A stretch of 64,000 nt of DNA, from NCBI RefSeq assembly GCF_964656455.1, contig NC_135718.1:53535008-53599007 (forward strand). Reading direction: 5' to 3'. Positions 1 to 12,510 of this stretch are shown in pieces. The translations under genes and the position numbers were made by a program. Below the pieces are notes generated by a model. It ran no database searches. It saw only the letters and a program-made list of their open reading frames with translations, and was not told where the DNA came from. Position 1 is the stretch's first letter, and each line of letters begins with the position of its first letter. The stretch comes from Halichoerus grypus (taxonomy: Eukaryota; Chordata; Mammalia; Carnivora; Phocidae).

Positions 1-1249
1 GTCCAATGGCAAGTGGGAAGTTGGTTCCTGTTTTTGTTTTCTGTCTTTCTCTCTCCTGTTCCCCGTGCCTGTCTCACTTTGTTCTCAGAGCCCACAGTCT
101 TGAATGGACCTGGGCATCTTGGGGGCCTGCTCTGCATTCATACTGGGGAGATCAGATGCGGGTTCCTGAGCAGAGGGGGACCAGCTGTGAGTCTTGGTGG
201 GGAACCCATACCTGTGTCCTGCGGCATGCTGTCCCCAAAAGGCAGCTTCTCACCAGCTTTGCTGGCTTCTGCCTCTCTCACAGCTTGAGGTTTTCATTTA
301 TGTGCCACAAAAATGTTTATCATGTTTTTGACCGTGACTTTGTCTTTTGGGGGGAAGGGGAGCTTTTTAATCTTACAAATCTATTTTGCTTATTATTACT
401 ATATTTCTGGAACCATGGGGCCTCAAAACATGAACGTAAAACTAACTTGACCAGAAGCCCTCACACCACCCTCACTGCCTGCATTTTATATATGGTAAAA
501 CTGAGATTCAGAGAGGCAAGGAGGGAGAGGGCTCTAAGGGCCCAGTTATTAAATGACACATGTGACTATGGACACCCAAACTCTAGAACCTTTGGATTGT
601 TTCCTTCCCATCTGGGCTAAGGCGAATCCTTCATCAGTCCAACAGGAGACCCCCCTGGGGACAGCTATGGGCAAAGATGGAGACTTAAAAAAGTAAAGAT
701 AGGGTCTGTGTGCTGTGGGGCTGGGAGGAATAATGCGTCGGAACCCGGGAGAGAGCGCAAGAAAGTATGTGAATTAGGTGGGCTGCGATGCCCAAGTGTT
801 CTGTCGGGGCCACATCACCATCCCGGTTGGTAAAGATGGGAAAGGCAGAGGACACCTTCTAGACCAGGCCTGTGGGTGGGATGGTAAAAGAGCCCCACAG
901 CTGTTTGTTCTAAGGAGAACACCACACCTCATTTGTGTGGAGGGAGTAAGAAGGGAGAGGAATTTTAATTTCTTGGAGGTTTTCAACATCCCTGTTGAAG
1001 AGTTTAAATGGATTTCGTGTTTATAGAGTCAGGACAAGTGTAAGAGTGGTTTTATGAGGTCTGATCCCTGCCTCTGGGGACTGACAAGAATAACATGATT
1101 CATTCTCATCACCAACGTGGCTCCAAATGTTTTACAGCCTTCCACCTCAAAGGAAGTCATTATTACCTTGGATGGAGAGTTAAATGAGGCAGACGGGGAT
1201 TCAAGCGATTTTACTTATTGGCCACATGTGACCTTGAGCAAGGAGTATG

Positions 1250-1697
1250 GGTTGAATCGTGTCCCTGAAAATTCACATGTTGAACTCCTAACTTCCAGAT
1301 CGTCAGAATGAGATCTTATCTGGAAGTTGGGTTGTTGCAGATGAAATGAATGAATACTGGAGTAAGGTGGGCCTGTAATGCAATATGGACTGGTGTCCTT
1401 ATAAACAGGAGACATTTGGAGGCAGACACATACAGGAAGAAGGCCGTGTGAAGATGAAGGCAGAGAGTGGGGTGATAATTCTATAAGCCAAAGAACACCA
1501 AGGATGCCAGCAAACCGCCAGAAACGAGGAGAGAGGCAGGGGACAGATTCTCCCTCACAGCCTGCAGAAGGAACCAGCCCTGCCGACACCTTGACCTCAG
1601 GCTTCTGGCCTCCAAAACCGTGGGACAATAAGCTTCAGTCATTTGAGGCTTCCAGTCAGTGAGGCTTTGTTGTGGCAGACCCAGCAAACTAATACAG
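1250..1697 (+). mobile_element. MaLR/MLT1-like LTR
   Basis: Landmarks in order: GTTGAATCGTGTCCC, GGACTGGTGTCCTTATAA, AAGGCCGTGTGAAGATG, CTGCCGACACCTTGA, and end GCAAACTAATACAG. Confidence 0.75.
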
Positions 1698-2159
1698 CAA
1701 GTGACCTCATCTCTTCGTCTTACTTTTCTTGTCAGTAAAATGGGAATAATAATAATAATAATGATAACGATAATACCTCCCTGTGGCAGCGATAGAGATG
1801 GTCGCCACACATTGTATGTGTTCCCCTGCATTTCCGAGCCCCCTGCAATCTGGTAGGTGCCATGTGCCTACCACTTGCCAATGGCTTGTGGGCTGAAGTG
1901 ACACGAGTCGCTTCTGGGGCAAAGCACAGCAAGGCCAACACGTGACCCTCCAACCCTCTTTTCCTCTGTCTCAGCACCAAGGTGGACTCCTATTCAGTTG
2001 GCCAAGCCACAAGATCAAGACTGCCTGGCCTGGTTGGTCACCGAGTGAAGGAAAGGTGTCCTGGAGAGTCACATGGACTCATAGCAGGCTTTGTGTAAGT
2101 GGGAAGTAAACCTGTGTCGTGTCAGTCCCTGAGACTCGGGGGACTGCCACAGCACAACC

Positions 2160-2435
2160 TAGCCTGTGCCGCCCACCTCTAGGATTGCTGAGGGGATTGA
2201 ACAGGTCAATATGTGTAAGACAACTGTGTAAAGCAGTGCCCGGCATACAGTAATGACTCAATAAATGTTAGCCAGCACACTAGCTGTGTGACTTTAGGCA
2301 GATGCTTGACATCTCTGAGCCTCTGTTTCCTCATCTTCAAAATAGGAGCAATGACAGCATCTTCCGTGGGGATAGTTGTAAGATTAAATAAGATACTCCT
2401 TGTAAGCGCTTAGCCCAGGGGAAGCGGAGTGTGTT
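2160..2435 (+). mobile_element. Two consecutive MIR relics
   Basis: First copy ends CAGTAATGACTCAATAAATG; the second starts ACTAGCTGTGTGACTTTAGG and runs through CTCTGTTTCCTCATCTTC. Confidence 0.75.
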
Positions 2436-3228
2436 CATTCTCCTCCCTCTGTTCCTCGGGGCTGTCTGGGTCAATCTGCTGGCCTGGCCGTGTCTTTTTG
2501 AGGCTCCTAGAGCAGGAATAGGCCAGCATCCACTGACCCTTCCTTTCCTGATGTGAGGATTACCGGGCTCCATTCTTCAGTGAAGTCATTGTTCAAAGCA
2601 TCTGCTCTTTGTTTTGTAAATCTTCCCACAGCGGGGGCTGGAGGCCCACAGCTCCCCTCCTGCCTGGCCTCAGATGGGGATTTATGCCCTTGCAGACCAA
2701 GGATCAGACTGTCAGCTGCATGCTCGGCTGCTGCCTTCCCAGAGCTGAGCCTCCCAGGCCGAGGATGTGGGCTCACGGAACCTAGGCTCTTCCACCGATC
2801 AAGGCAAGTCAGCTTTCCTTATCGGAAGGGGATCTCTGCACCAGATGCAAAGAGAGGAACGTTTCTCTTGGAACGAAGCAAAGGGGGAGAGCATGAAGAC
2901 ACCAAGGAACCTGCAAACTGAGAGCGAAGATTTTGACCAAGCGCTGATGCCAGCGCTCAGCCAGAATCTGGAGCAAATCAGAGACAAGGCAGAAATAGCC
3001 TCTGGGAAGCTGCAGAAGGGCCAAGTCAGAGAAAGATGGCAAGATTTCTCTTTGATGTAAAAAAGGAACAGGAGTGAGGTAAGGCCATGATTGAGAACCG
3101 CTGGATTGTCATTAGTCCTTAACTGATAACCGGATGTTTGTACTTATTTTTATAATGTGCTCTTGTAGTACATCTCACCTTAATTGGCCCTGGAGGTGAA
3201 GGAGGTTCTCTTGGGATCCTCTGGGCAC

Positions 3229-3346
3229 TTTTATTATTATTTATTTATTTATTTTTAAGTAAATTCTATACCCAATGTGGGGCTCGAACTCTCGACCCCG
3301 AGATCAAGAGATGCATGCTCTACCGACTGAGCCGGCCAGGTGCCCC
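3229..3346 (-). mobile_element. CAN-SINE, short older subtype
   Basis: Reverse-oriented tRNA-like head ending GAGCCGGCCAGGTGCCCC with an A/T tail at its left. Near-duplicate flanks TGGGCACTTTT/CGGGCGCTTTT fit a target duplication. Confidence 0.85.
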
Positions 3347-3663
3347 ACTCCGGGCGCTTTTAAATAACGCGTGTCCAGACCCCGCTCCAGACCAGTTGCA
3401 TCAGTCTCCAAGGAAAGGGGGAGGGCAGTTGTTCTCAAAGTGTGGCCCAGGGACTAGCAGCCCTTCTCAGGCCCTGCCTGTGCACTAAAACTGCAGTGTA
3501 TTAAGACAGGCGACTGATGTCAGCCTTCTGTGACCATCTCAGGTGACCTCAAGGAGAAGCCAGGCCAAGAAGAGCCAGAAAACCAGTTTAGCAGAGGCAT
3601 GCAGGCAACATGTTTTAACAATCAGGTATGATAGAAACATAACGTATTAAGATATATATGGAA

Positions 3664-3833
3664 GTTGGTTAAGCGACTGCCTTCAGCTCAGGTCATGATC
3701 CTGGAGTCCCAGGATCGAGTCCCGCATCGGGCTCCCTGCTCGGCAGGGAGTCTGCTTCTCCCTCTGACCCTCCCCCCTCTCATGCTTTCTCTCTCTCAAA
3801 TAAATAAATAAAATCTTTAAAAAAAAAAAAAAA
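3664..3833 (+). mobile_element. CAN-SINE, 5'-truncated
   Basis: Starts at GTTAAGCGACTG, lacking roughly the first 25-30 bp of the head, but keeps the full body, tail and a target duplication (AGATATATATGGAA) on both sides. Confidence 0.9.
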
Positions 3834-4024
3834 AGATATATATGGAAAATCTATGTGACTATATGGAAATCAGTAAAACTTAATTTTTACACCTGAACAA
3901 ATTATACCTTGTGATGCACAATGACACCTGGAGAATTGCTTGCAAGCACATAGAACCTCAGTAAGACAACAAATAAGGCATTACTAACCTATTTTAAGGT
4001 TGGCTTTCTTTTTTTTTTTTTTTT

Positions 4025-4380
4025 GGTCGACACACCCTGACCCACTGAGTCAGAAACTCTGAGGTTGGGGCCAGAAATCTGTGTGTTAGCAGGTCCTCCA
4101 GGAGATTCTGATTCATAGGAAAGTTTGAGAACAAGTGGGTGATTATTTTTTTTTTTTTTAAGAGAGAGAGAGAGAGAAAGTGGCGGAGGGACAGAGGAGA
4201 GAGAATCTTAAGCAGGCTCCATGCCCAGGGTGGAGCCTGACGCAGGGCTCCATCTCACAACCTTGAGATCATGAGCTGAGCTGAAATTAAGAGTCAGACA
4301 CTTAACTGACTGAGCCACCCAGCCGCCCCGAGAACCAGTGGGTGATTTTAATGTGTGTCCGGCGTTGAAAACCACTGGGT
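4025..4380 (+). mobile_element. MER5A-like hAT relic, split by a SINE
   Basis: Contains GAGTCAGAAACTCTGAGGTTGGGG and AATCTGTGTGTTAGCAGG, typical of the right half of this non-autonomous DNA transposon; interrupted at 4147-4329. Confidence 0.65.
4147..4329 (-). mobile_element. CAN-SINE inserted in MER5A
   Basis: Poly-T at left, GA-rich body, ends GAGCCACCCAGCCGCCCC. Flanks GAGAACAAGTGGGTGATT and GAGAACCAGTGGGTGATT are the target duplication. Confidence 0.92.
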
Positions 4381-5135
4381 TAGTTTAGGAAGCTCTATTT
4401 TTCTTGTTGTTAAAAAGTAGTAAAAGGGTGAGTGTTGATTTGAGTGGCTTCTTCAGACAGTGGCTTATCTCTTCCCTGCTGAGCCCCAGAGTTCAGGATG
4501 AAGGCATCTGGTCTCTACTCGTCCCAGACGGGGAAGGGAATGTGACCTGCCCATTCTTTGAACATCTTCTACACACATGAGGGCAAACAAGGCAAAACTT
4601 ACTGTCACAATTAATATTCCTGCCCAATCGTCCTATTACTAACAGGCCCCAAACCTGTTCAGGACATCCTTGACCAACAGTATTTTGAGACTTTACTGAT
4701 ATGCAAAGAAGTCAAGCACAGGTTCCCTTAGCTGCTTCTGCATGAGCTCCATTGAGCCAACTTCACGCCCTGTGAACATAAGGCCTTTTTCTTGGGTTTT
4801 GGCACATCCTTCACAATCCTAATCCTGGAGGAATTAATTTCTCATTTTGGAGTAATAGAATAGTTGTGGGAAGTGGGTGGAGTGGGAATTTCTAGGAATC
4901 ACAGCTTTTTAATGCACTTTCTCTCATTTTCAACCTAATGCTTCTGTTCACCCTTCCTGATGCTGTACCCAGCAACGACAGGTACTCTGCTTTGTCCTGG
5001 CCCAACAGAATGAGCACCCGCGTCCTTCCAGGTTAAACGCGGAACACTGCAGCATCCTTCCGGGTTAAGCCAACTGGAAGATGGAATCTGGCTGGAAAAC
5101 CCCATAACCTTTTTGCCTACCCCGTCTGGAAGGAG

Positions 5136-5136
<1 letters not shown>

Positions 5137-5167
<31 letters not shown>
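5137..5167 (+). repeat. (TG)n microsatellite
   Basis: About 15 uninterrupted TG units. Confidence 0.97.
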
Positions 5168-5169
<2 letters not shown>

Positions 5170-6027
5170 GGGAACAACTACAAATGTCCCATGATCCTAT
5201 TCTTCTCTCATGTCTGGAGAAATCTGTGTCCATATGAGCCAGCTGCTGCCTCGTGAGGGGCCACAGAAGAGGATAGAAACCAAGGGCAGGTGGATGCTTG
5301 CCAGAGGCCGCTGTCGGCTCCAGTGTGCATGTCTCTCTCTGGCCTGTCCCTCCTGATTTCTAAATACATGGGTCACGTGGGTATGCCTCCCTCCAGATGC
5401 ATCCTGGTCCTCACTAAGGCTATTAACCATCCTCCTCATTCCTATCCATCTCTGCCTTTCAGGGCTCCTGCTGGCAACACGGTGGGGTTTCTCTGTGGCT
5501 TCTTCCAGTCTGCTGGGCTAAGGGAGATGTCTTGGATTTATTAAAATCAGCCCCATATTGGAGCCAGATGCTTCACAGCAAATGATGTGGTCAGGATGGA
5601 GTGAAGAAACAAGCAGGACAAACAAGGAGGCTCCAGTGGTGGATGACGGTCTCTTCCTAGGCCTTACTGAAAACTCCTTTCTTGCTCCTTCTCTCCTCCC
5701 AAATTAAACATTTGCTTATGCATTTTTGTAAGCTTCCGCGTCTCACTCTGGGACTAGCAGAGCAATGTTTGTTGGGCTGTTTCTTCCAAGCCCTCTCTGT
5801 GGCCAGGGGCAAGGAGGATGGAACATTGGAGTCCTGGCGAGTATGAGCGGAAGGCCTAGTGGGAGGTCAGAGAGCAACAGCCAGCCTTAGGGGGTGGGGA
5901 TGAACTGGCGGGGGGGGGGCTTTCTGGCTAGGTGGGCAGAGGAAGCAGACCAACACTCAGGCTTTTCTCCTTCCTAATTGCAAGAGTTATATTGATAATT
6001 ATTAACAATAATTAGTCATGGTAATCA

Positions 6028-6210
6028 CAGTAATGGTGATGCTAAATCACTGCAAGACGTTGTACTAGGGACTTCACACATACCATCTCACTTAGAGCTT
6101 CCCAACACCCCCTCAGCAGGTGCTTTGGCATGACTATTATTATCCCCATTTGTACTTGAATATGGAAACTCAGAGATGTCTCTGTGACCGAGAGGTAGAA
6201 CTGGGATTTG
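6028..6210 (-). mobile_element. MIR relic (continues at 6621-6675)
   Basis: Reverse MIR features (TTATTATCCCCATTT, AACTCAGAGATG). The rest, AGGATTTGAACTCAGGCAGCCTGA, is found beyond the nested SINE pair. Confidence 0.7.
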
Positions 6211-6213
6211 ATG

Positions 6214-6624
6214 GGGTGCATGGGTGGCTCAGTCGGTTAAGCGTCTGACTCTAGATTTTGGCTCAAGTCATGGTCTCAGGGTCATGGGATCAAGTCCCGA
6301 GTCAGCTCCCTGCTCAACAGGGAGTCTGCTTGAGATTCTCTCTCCCTCTCCCTCTGCCCCCCCCCCTGTTCACTCTCTCTCCAAAATAAATAAATAGATT
6401 TTTTTAAAAGATTTTATTTATTTATTTGAGAGAGAGAGAGTGAGAGAGAACATGAGAGGGGAGAGGGTCAGAGGGAGAAGCAGACTCCCCACTGAGCAGG
6501 GAACCCAATGTGGGACTCGATCCTAGGACTCCAGGATCATGACCTGAGCTGAAGGCAGTTGCTTAACCAACTGAGCCACCCAGGCGCCCTAAAATAAATA
6601 AATAGATCTTAAAAAAAAAAAAAA
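6214..6624 (+). mobile_element. CAN-SINE hosting a second SINE in its tail
   Basis: Forward SINE 6214-6399 with its poly-A remnant at 6591-6624. The outer target site GGATTTGA recurs after the tail. Confidence 0.9.
6400..6589 (-). mobile_element. CAN-SINE nested in SINE tail
   Basis: Reverse SINE ending CACCCAGGCGCCC; the host tail motif AAAATAAATAAATAGAT is duplicated on both sides. Confidence 0.92.
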
Positions 6625-6689
6625 TTAGGATTTGAACTCAGGCAGCCTGACCCCACAGGCTACACTCTTAAATGCCAAGTGACAGATGC

Positions 6690-7545
6690 AAGGAATACAT
6701 GTTTGTTAAAGAAATTGTTGGAGACTCAGATAAGTAATTTACTGTCAACAGTTTGGCTTATGTGTTTCCAATCATTTCTCTTTGCAAATGTATTCACAGT
6801 ACAGAGAATATTTTCTATAAATCGAGTCATATGGTACTTGCTGTTTTATAGATTACTTTTGTCATGTAATTTTCCTAAACATCTTTGTCATTAAAAAAGT
6901 CTTCTGTATGATCATTTTAATGGCTTCAGAGAATCCCATCATATGTGTAACCACAATTTATGTGCCCAGTTCTCTATTACTCAACACTTAAGTGGTTTTC
7001 TGGTTTTTTACTATTATAAGCAACATTCAAGTTCATCAACATTAAATGTTAGCATCAGCCATAGTTATTTCCTTAGGATAAACTCCCGTACTGGGTTTGC
7101 TGGGTGAAAATATATGAAAAAAATGTTAGTGTTTGATACATACCACAAAACTTTCCACCCTGGTTCTCCCATAAGATGAAAGGATGTTTCTCCACACCTT
7201 CGCCAGCAGCGGGCTTTACTATTTTAAAAATTTTGTTGCCAATTTAAGAGGTCTTTGTTGTTTTTGTTTTTTTTTTAAAGATTTTATTTATTTGCTAGAG
7301 AGAAAGACAGCCAGAGAGGGAACACAAGCAGGGGGAGTGGGAGAGGGAGAAGCAGGCTTCCCACGGAGCAGGGAGCCCGATGCGGGGCTCGATCCCAGAA
7401 CCCTGGAACCCTGGGACCATGACCTGGGCCAAAGGCAGACGCTCAACGACTGAGCCACCCAGGCGCCCCAGAGGTCTTTGTTGTTTTGGTTCACATTTCT
7501 TGGCTCTCTGCTGAGTTTGAGCTTCATTCCTATGTTCATTATGGG
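6690..7545. mobile_element. Ancient L1-derived fragment, split by a SINE
   Basis: Resembles the common old L1 block with 'ATAAATCGAGTCATATGG', 'TCCACACCTTCGCCAGCAGC' and 'TTCCTATGTTCATTATGGG' landmarks. Interrupted at 7269-7469. Confidence 0.6.
7269..7469 (-). mobile_element. CAN-SINE
   Basis: Ends CACCCAGGCGCCCC; target duplication AGAGGTCTTTGTTG on both sides. Confidence 0.93.
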
Positions 7546-7879
7546 TGCATGTCTTGAGGGTAACAGGTGAAGGTGACCTTTCCTCCAGGAGCGTGATGTT
7601 TCCCTGCCTTAGCTCCACGCCACTGTCATCGAAAGCCAAGTTCTAAAGAGAGTCTCTGGTCCCACTGCCTCTTTCTTGTCTGGGTCAGGATCCCAGGAGC
7701 ACTGTTCGCAGAGGCAGACAACATCTGCAGGGATTGCCCAAGATCCCAGACCACCAGGCCAATGAATAAGTGCCTTTTATTTGTCCTGTCACCAAGGAGA
7801 GGGACGAGGGTGCCAAAATCTCGGAGCTCAGAGATGTCCCCACGACGGTCTGGCACAGCTATTCTGAGGTCGAGCTCTG

Positions 7880-8090
7880 GAGGCAGGAAGACCTGGCTCG
7901 GCAACCTGGATGTGTTCTCGCTTCACCTCTGCAAGCCTCAGTTCCCTCAGCAGTAAAACGGGTGAAAACCATGTGCCTGTGTCGCAGATTGGGAGGACCA
8001 TCCAGTGAGATCATGCGTGAGAGGCACTGGGCACAGGACTAGCAGAGAGTACGTGCTCAATAGATCTTCATCATTATGATTCTCACTCAG
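7880..8090 (+). mobile_element. MIR relic
   Basis: CTCAGTTCCCTCAGCAGTAAAACGG and TACGTGCTCAATAGAT match the MIR core and 3' end. Confidence 0.7.
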
Positions 8091-8249
8091 TTGTATCTGG
8101 AGGGCTTCAAGGGAGGTATTTTGAGTGAGAAACGATATGAATGTTCACTTGCTTGAAATATTCATGGACACTCAACCCATCTTGTCATCTCTGGGAAGAA
8201 AATTCATCAGAAGTCCATTTTATTCTCTTTATCCCCACCTCTGACCAGG

Positions 8250-8465
8250 CTCTTAACATAATAGCTAACATTTATGAGCACTTACCATGTGCCTGGCCTC
8301 TTACATATATTACTTGACTTAATCCTTACAGTAACCCCCTGAGGTAGGTATCATCTCTATCTCCACTTTACAGGTGAGGAAGCTGCGGCACAGATAGGTT
8401 CAATGCCTTGCCCAGGGTCACACAGCATGGATGTGGGAGGAGCCAGGATTTGAGAACACGCAGGC
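8250..8465 (-). mobile_element. MIR relic
   Basis: Near full-length reverse MIR: AACATTTATGAGCACTTACC, CACTTTACAGGTGAGGAAGC, CCAGGGTCACACAGC. Confidence 0.8.
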
Positions 8466-9414
8466 TGGCTCCAGATTATACACTCTTGTCCTCCAGGCTA
8501 CACAGATCCTGATGTTTGCAAAGGTGGTGGCACCTCTGTCTATTTGGGGAAAAAATGCCCAATCTCACTTAAATGCCACTTCAGTGTATGCTCCAAGAGG
8601 TCACACATGGCACCGCCAGGACTCTGTGGGCAGCTCGCAGGACAGGCACGGAACCTCCTGCAGCATCTGAGAAAAGACACAAGGGGATGGGCTCTGAGCC
8701 CTCCAGGTCCTACCACTTCATGCCTCTCTGCTGGATCCTGCCCGGGAGGTTCAATGACTAAAGTGCTGGCAGGGCCCTGCATGAGCCCTCTCCTGCTCAT
8801 GTCCTCAGGACTCCACACTGTTCCCACAGCCACGTGACCATAGGGCTCTCTAGGGGCAATGCTGAGAAATCACTGAGCCACCACAAGCCTGGGGTCTGGT
8901 CCCTCGGCTCCTGTGTCTGAGCTAAAGTGCACGGCAGGGCGGTCCTGGACCTCATGAGGAGACCTACAAAGCTCCCTTGGGGAGCTATGGCTGCAGATGC
9001 AGACTGAGCAACTTAGCACTGTCAAGGGCGGAAGGAAACTGGTGAGTTACACTTGAGCCAGCGAGGCCCCAGCCACTTCCATCTGGACATTCCCATCCGT
9101 CATAGGCAGGGAGGGACTGACACAGACATGGGGTATTGATGGTGGGTTTTATTTTTCCCCGATTGCGAATTTTTAGGTACAGATGGTTACAAAGTAAGCC
9201 GCATCAGAATCGTCAATGAATTTCTTGTATTGGGTATTGGAAAGTATAAAAATGAGTAATGCTGAGCCTGCCCTGAAAAGTCTGACATGGGATGTCTGTC
9301 CCCGCGCAGACGGGGACTGTGCTTGCAATTCTCTCCCCTGCAGCTCTGCCTGGGGTCTGGCACATGGCGGGCACATGGCCAACGTTTGCTGGGCTCAACT
9401 ATTTCTGTTACTTT

Positions 9415-9600
9415 CTATCTCAGCAAGTTCCTTAAACAGGGCTGAGCCTCAGTTCCTTTATCTGTGGAATGGGGAGATAATTTCCACCCAGCTGAGAGCA
9501 GTTCTGAGGGTTCAAGAAGAAATCGTGAGCAAGTGCCCAGCACAGGGCTTGGGTCACGGTAGGTGTGCAGGAAATGTTTAGTAAACGAAACTGTTGCCAA
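9415..9600 (+). mobile_element. MIR relic
   Basis: GAGCCTCAGTTCCTTTATC, TGGAATGGGGAGATAATT and CAGGAAATGTTTAGT follow MIR order. Confidence 0.65.
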
Positions 9601-9940
9601 CAGATAGGAAGGACGGAGGGGCCATCAACGGATGAATGGGTAAACAAACGGGGGTCCATCCATACAATGGAATAGTGTTTAGCCTTAAAAAGGAATGAAG
9701 TTCTGATACATTCTACGTGGGTGAACCTCGGAAACATGCGAAAGAAGCCAGACACAGAAGGTCACATATTGTGTGGTTTCATTTACATGAAATGTCCAGA
9801 AGAGGCAAATCCCTAGAGACAGAAAGCCGATCGGTGGTTGCCAGGGAATATGGGGCTTCCTTCTGGGGTGATGAAAACGTTCTGGAGCTAGAGAGTGGTG
9901 ACAGCTGCATATTACACATGTACTAAGTGTCCCTAATAGT
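9600..9940 (+). mobile_element. Old L1 3' fragment
   Basis: Contains the landmarks CATACAATGGAATAGTG, TGGTTGCCAGGGAATATGGGG and GATGAAAACGTTCTGGAGCT, typical of old L1 ORF2 end/3'UTR; followed by an (ATTC)n run at about 9946-9966. Confidence 0.7.
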
Positions 9941-10734
9941 ACACCATTCATTCATTCATTCATTCATGCAACCACCACTTGTGCTGTGTCAGGCACAGGG
10001 AGCCAAGGTGAATGCTCAAGCCTTTCCCTGAGGCTTAATCACCCGTGAAGGAGAACGAGGAGCGGGCACTGACGTCTGGAAGTAAATGTCAGGAGCATGG
10101 TCCTATATTGGGTTCCTTGGATTCCTGCTTCCATGGGCAAGTCTTGACACATGTCTTCTCAACTGTTCCTCTGCTCCCCAGCCAAGCGGGACATGTGTCA
10201 GGAAAGCAGTGCGCTCCAAGCCAAGTGTGAACATGTCTCTGTTTGGGGCCAGGGTGGTGGAGAGCAGCACCCATCAGGCAATGTTTTGAATGAATTGACC
10301 TCAGCCCAGATCTTGGTCCCCCAGCGTCAGTCTCTCCACTCATACAGATGGAAGGCAGAGGGCATGTTCTCCCGGAAGGGACGCTGCTTAGAGAAATCAC
10401 CACCAAGCCAGGGGAAAAGAGAATGTTAAAGAAGGGGAATTAATGGAAACTTACAAGGGGAAACAGGATTAGCTCCTGTTCACTTAGCCAAACTCTGGAG
10501 GAACTCCATGGGGCATCTCAGGTCTGTCCCTGAAGCTCAGCTCTGCTTTTTAGGATTTAGGACAAAGGGCAGCCTGACTGCCTGGGGCAGGTGCTGAGGG
10601 ACCCATTCTCTTTGGCCCTGGGTTCCATTATAAGTTCTCTTTGGGCCTCCCTTCCAGCCTTCAAAATATTTGTCAATTCACTGATTAACTGAGGGGCGTT
10701 CAGAGGAGGACGAGCATGGGGCAAAGACCTCAAG

Positions 10735-10905
10735 TAAAGCAGTACCTGTTTATTAAGGGCTCATCATGAACCAGGCACACGGCACATATCCCTGTCCTTC
10801 ATGTTGATATTGTCCCCATTTTACACGAGAGCCACCTAAGGCGCAGAGAGGACAATTCACTGGTCCAAGGTCACACAGCTAGGACACATTGATGTTATTC
10901 AAGCC
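10735..10905 (-). mobile_element. MIR relic
   Basis: CCCCATTTTACACGAGAGCC and CCAAGGTCACACAGCTAG in reverse MIR order. Confidence 0.7.
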
Positions 10906-12240
10906 TGGAGAAGAGCAGACTCAGGGGCAGACTTCACAAAGTGGGCACTTAGAAGAGGGGTCGGGCTTGTCGTGTATGAGCCCGAAGGGAAGCCTTCGGT
11001 TCTGCGCTTGTGCCTCCTTGGCATTTCCATGACTTGAGGGCTCTCACCAGATCGAAGTGGGAGACTTGAGGCAAAGGATGGGACAGAAGGGTCTATGAGG
11101 ATGGGAGACGTGGATTCACATCCTGACACTTGCTAGTCGTGTCAGCTGCCTGGGCCTCACTCTTCTCATCTGTGAAATGGGGTCCAGTGATCACAGCAGG
11201 CCACTCTGCTTCACTCTGCCTTTCAGTGGCTCCCTAGCTCGAAGGATCAAGTCCAGCCCCTTCCTAGTGTGGCTTAGAGACTTCTGAGCATTCAGGCCCA
11301 GCTCTGCTCTCCAGCTTCCTGTTTCCCCAGAAGCAAGCTGTTTCTCGGGCCACAAGGGCTCCCAGTCCTCTTTGTCTTCCAGGCCCTAGCACCTGCTGCC
11401 GCCTGGGGCCCTCTGTTGAGCTTTCCTGGGTGAGAGAGAAGGGGGTGGCATATGAATGCAGGCACTGGGGATTGCCACGCCGATCATTGCAAGAGCACGC
11501 CCAGGGGTCCTGTGTACCCCACAGGTGAGCATCACCCGCTATGCACTTTCCAGGGAGGGCAGCTCTGGTATGGACTGGACACAGGCTGGCCCCATCCAGC
11601 CTCTAGGTGGGCAAAATCACCTTCTTTCTCACTGCTCATTCTGGCCCCCTGCTCAAGTAGGTAACAGCAGCTCTGGGGGCGGGGTGGGCAGGAGAAACCC
11701 AGGTGGATGTAGACGGGGCAGTTAAGTTCAATGTTCTGATGAGGCAGACAGAGGCAGAGCCCACGATTTCCAGACTAACCAGCTTATTCCTCAGATTTAA
11801 GTGTTAAGGACCTTGGGGTAGGCCTTGCTGGGAAAGCCTACTCAGACCCCAGCATGCCACCAGGACTTCAAGCTGGAGGTTGAAAACGCAAAGGCCTCTG
11901 GGTCCTGGGGAGCTATTATAATGAATGGAGTCACAGCAGTAGCCCTCATGGACAGATGAGGATTCACAGAGATGTCTCAGTCGGAGGTAAAATATCAGTG
12001 CTGTGGTAAATGGTGCCTCAGTGTTGGAGAGCCCAGGGGAACGTGGGACCCGGCTCTTCTCCCCTTGGAGCGACTGCTGCCTTCCCCCAGCTGCAGCGCA
12101 TTGTCCCTGCGGGAATGAGAGCCCCACACCACCCAGGAGCGGGTGCTGTCAGACCCCTCCCCTCCTTACACCTTGCTCTGCATACTTACGCTGCGCTCTG
12201 GAAACTTCCAACTGCCTGCATCTCTGGGCCTGAAGGCTTG

Positions 12241-12300
12241 TTCCAGAATTCTGGAATGCTGTTCTGCCAGCAAGGCTGTGCTGGGGAATTAATATTCCCC
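12241..12300. repeat. Two adjacent palindromes
   Basis: 12241-12256 is a perfect 16-bp palindrome (TTCCAGAATTCTGGAA, two TTCnnGAA units) and 12283-12300 has 7-bp arms (GGGGAAT/ATTCCCC) around TAAT. Confidence 0.85.
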
Positions 12301-12510
12301 TAAAGCAGCCTTCAGCCAAAATCTGATAAGGGTTGATGTAGGAATACTCCAGGCTCCCTCATCTTCCCCCTCAGGTAGAATAATTCTAAGGCACCGGCTT
12401 TTTACCGTTTCCTGGAGGGCTTCTGCTCCAGTTGCCCAAGGGGGCAGCTGGCTTACCAGTGCACCCTTCACTAGCTGTCTCGCTTCCCTCCTCCCCTGCT
12501 CTCTAGGGGA

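Noticed and set aside
1..1000. 3' end of SPOCK2 at the left edge
   Set aside because: Expected neighbour in mammals, but no coding exon or recognisable end; the open frames have no domain.
12241..12256. Functional heat-shock element
   Set aside because: Unit spacing is not the classic nGAAn alternation and no heat-shock gene is nearby; kept only as a palindrome.
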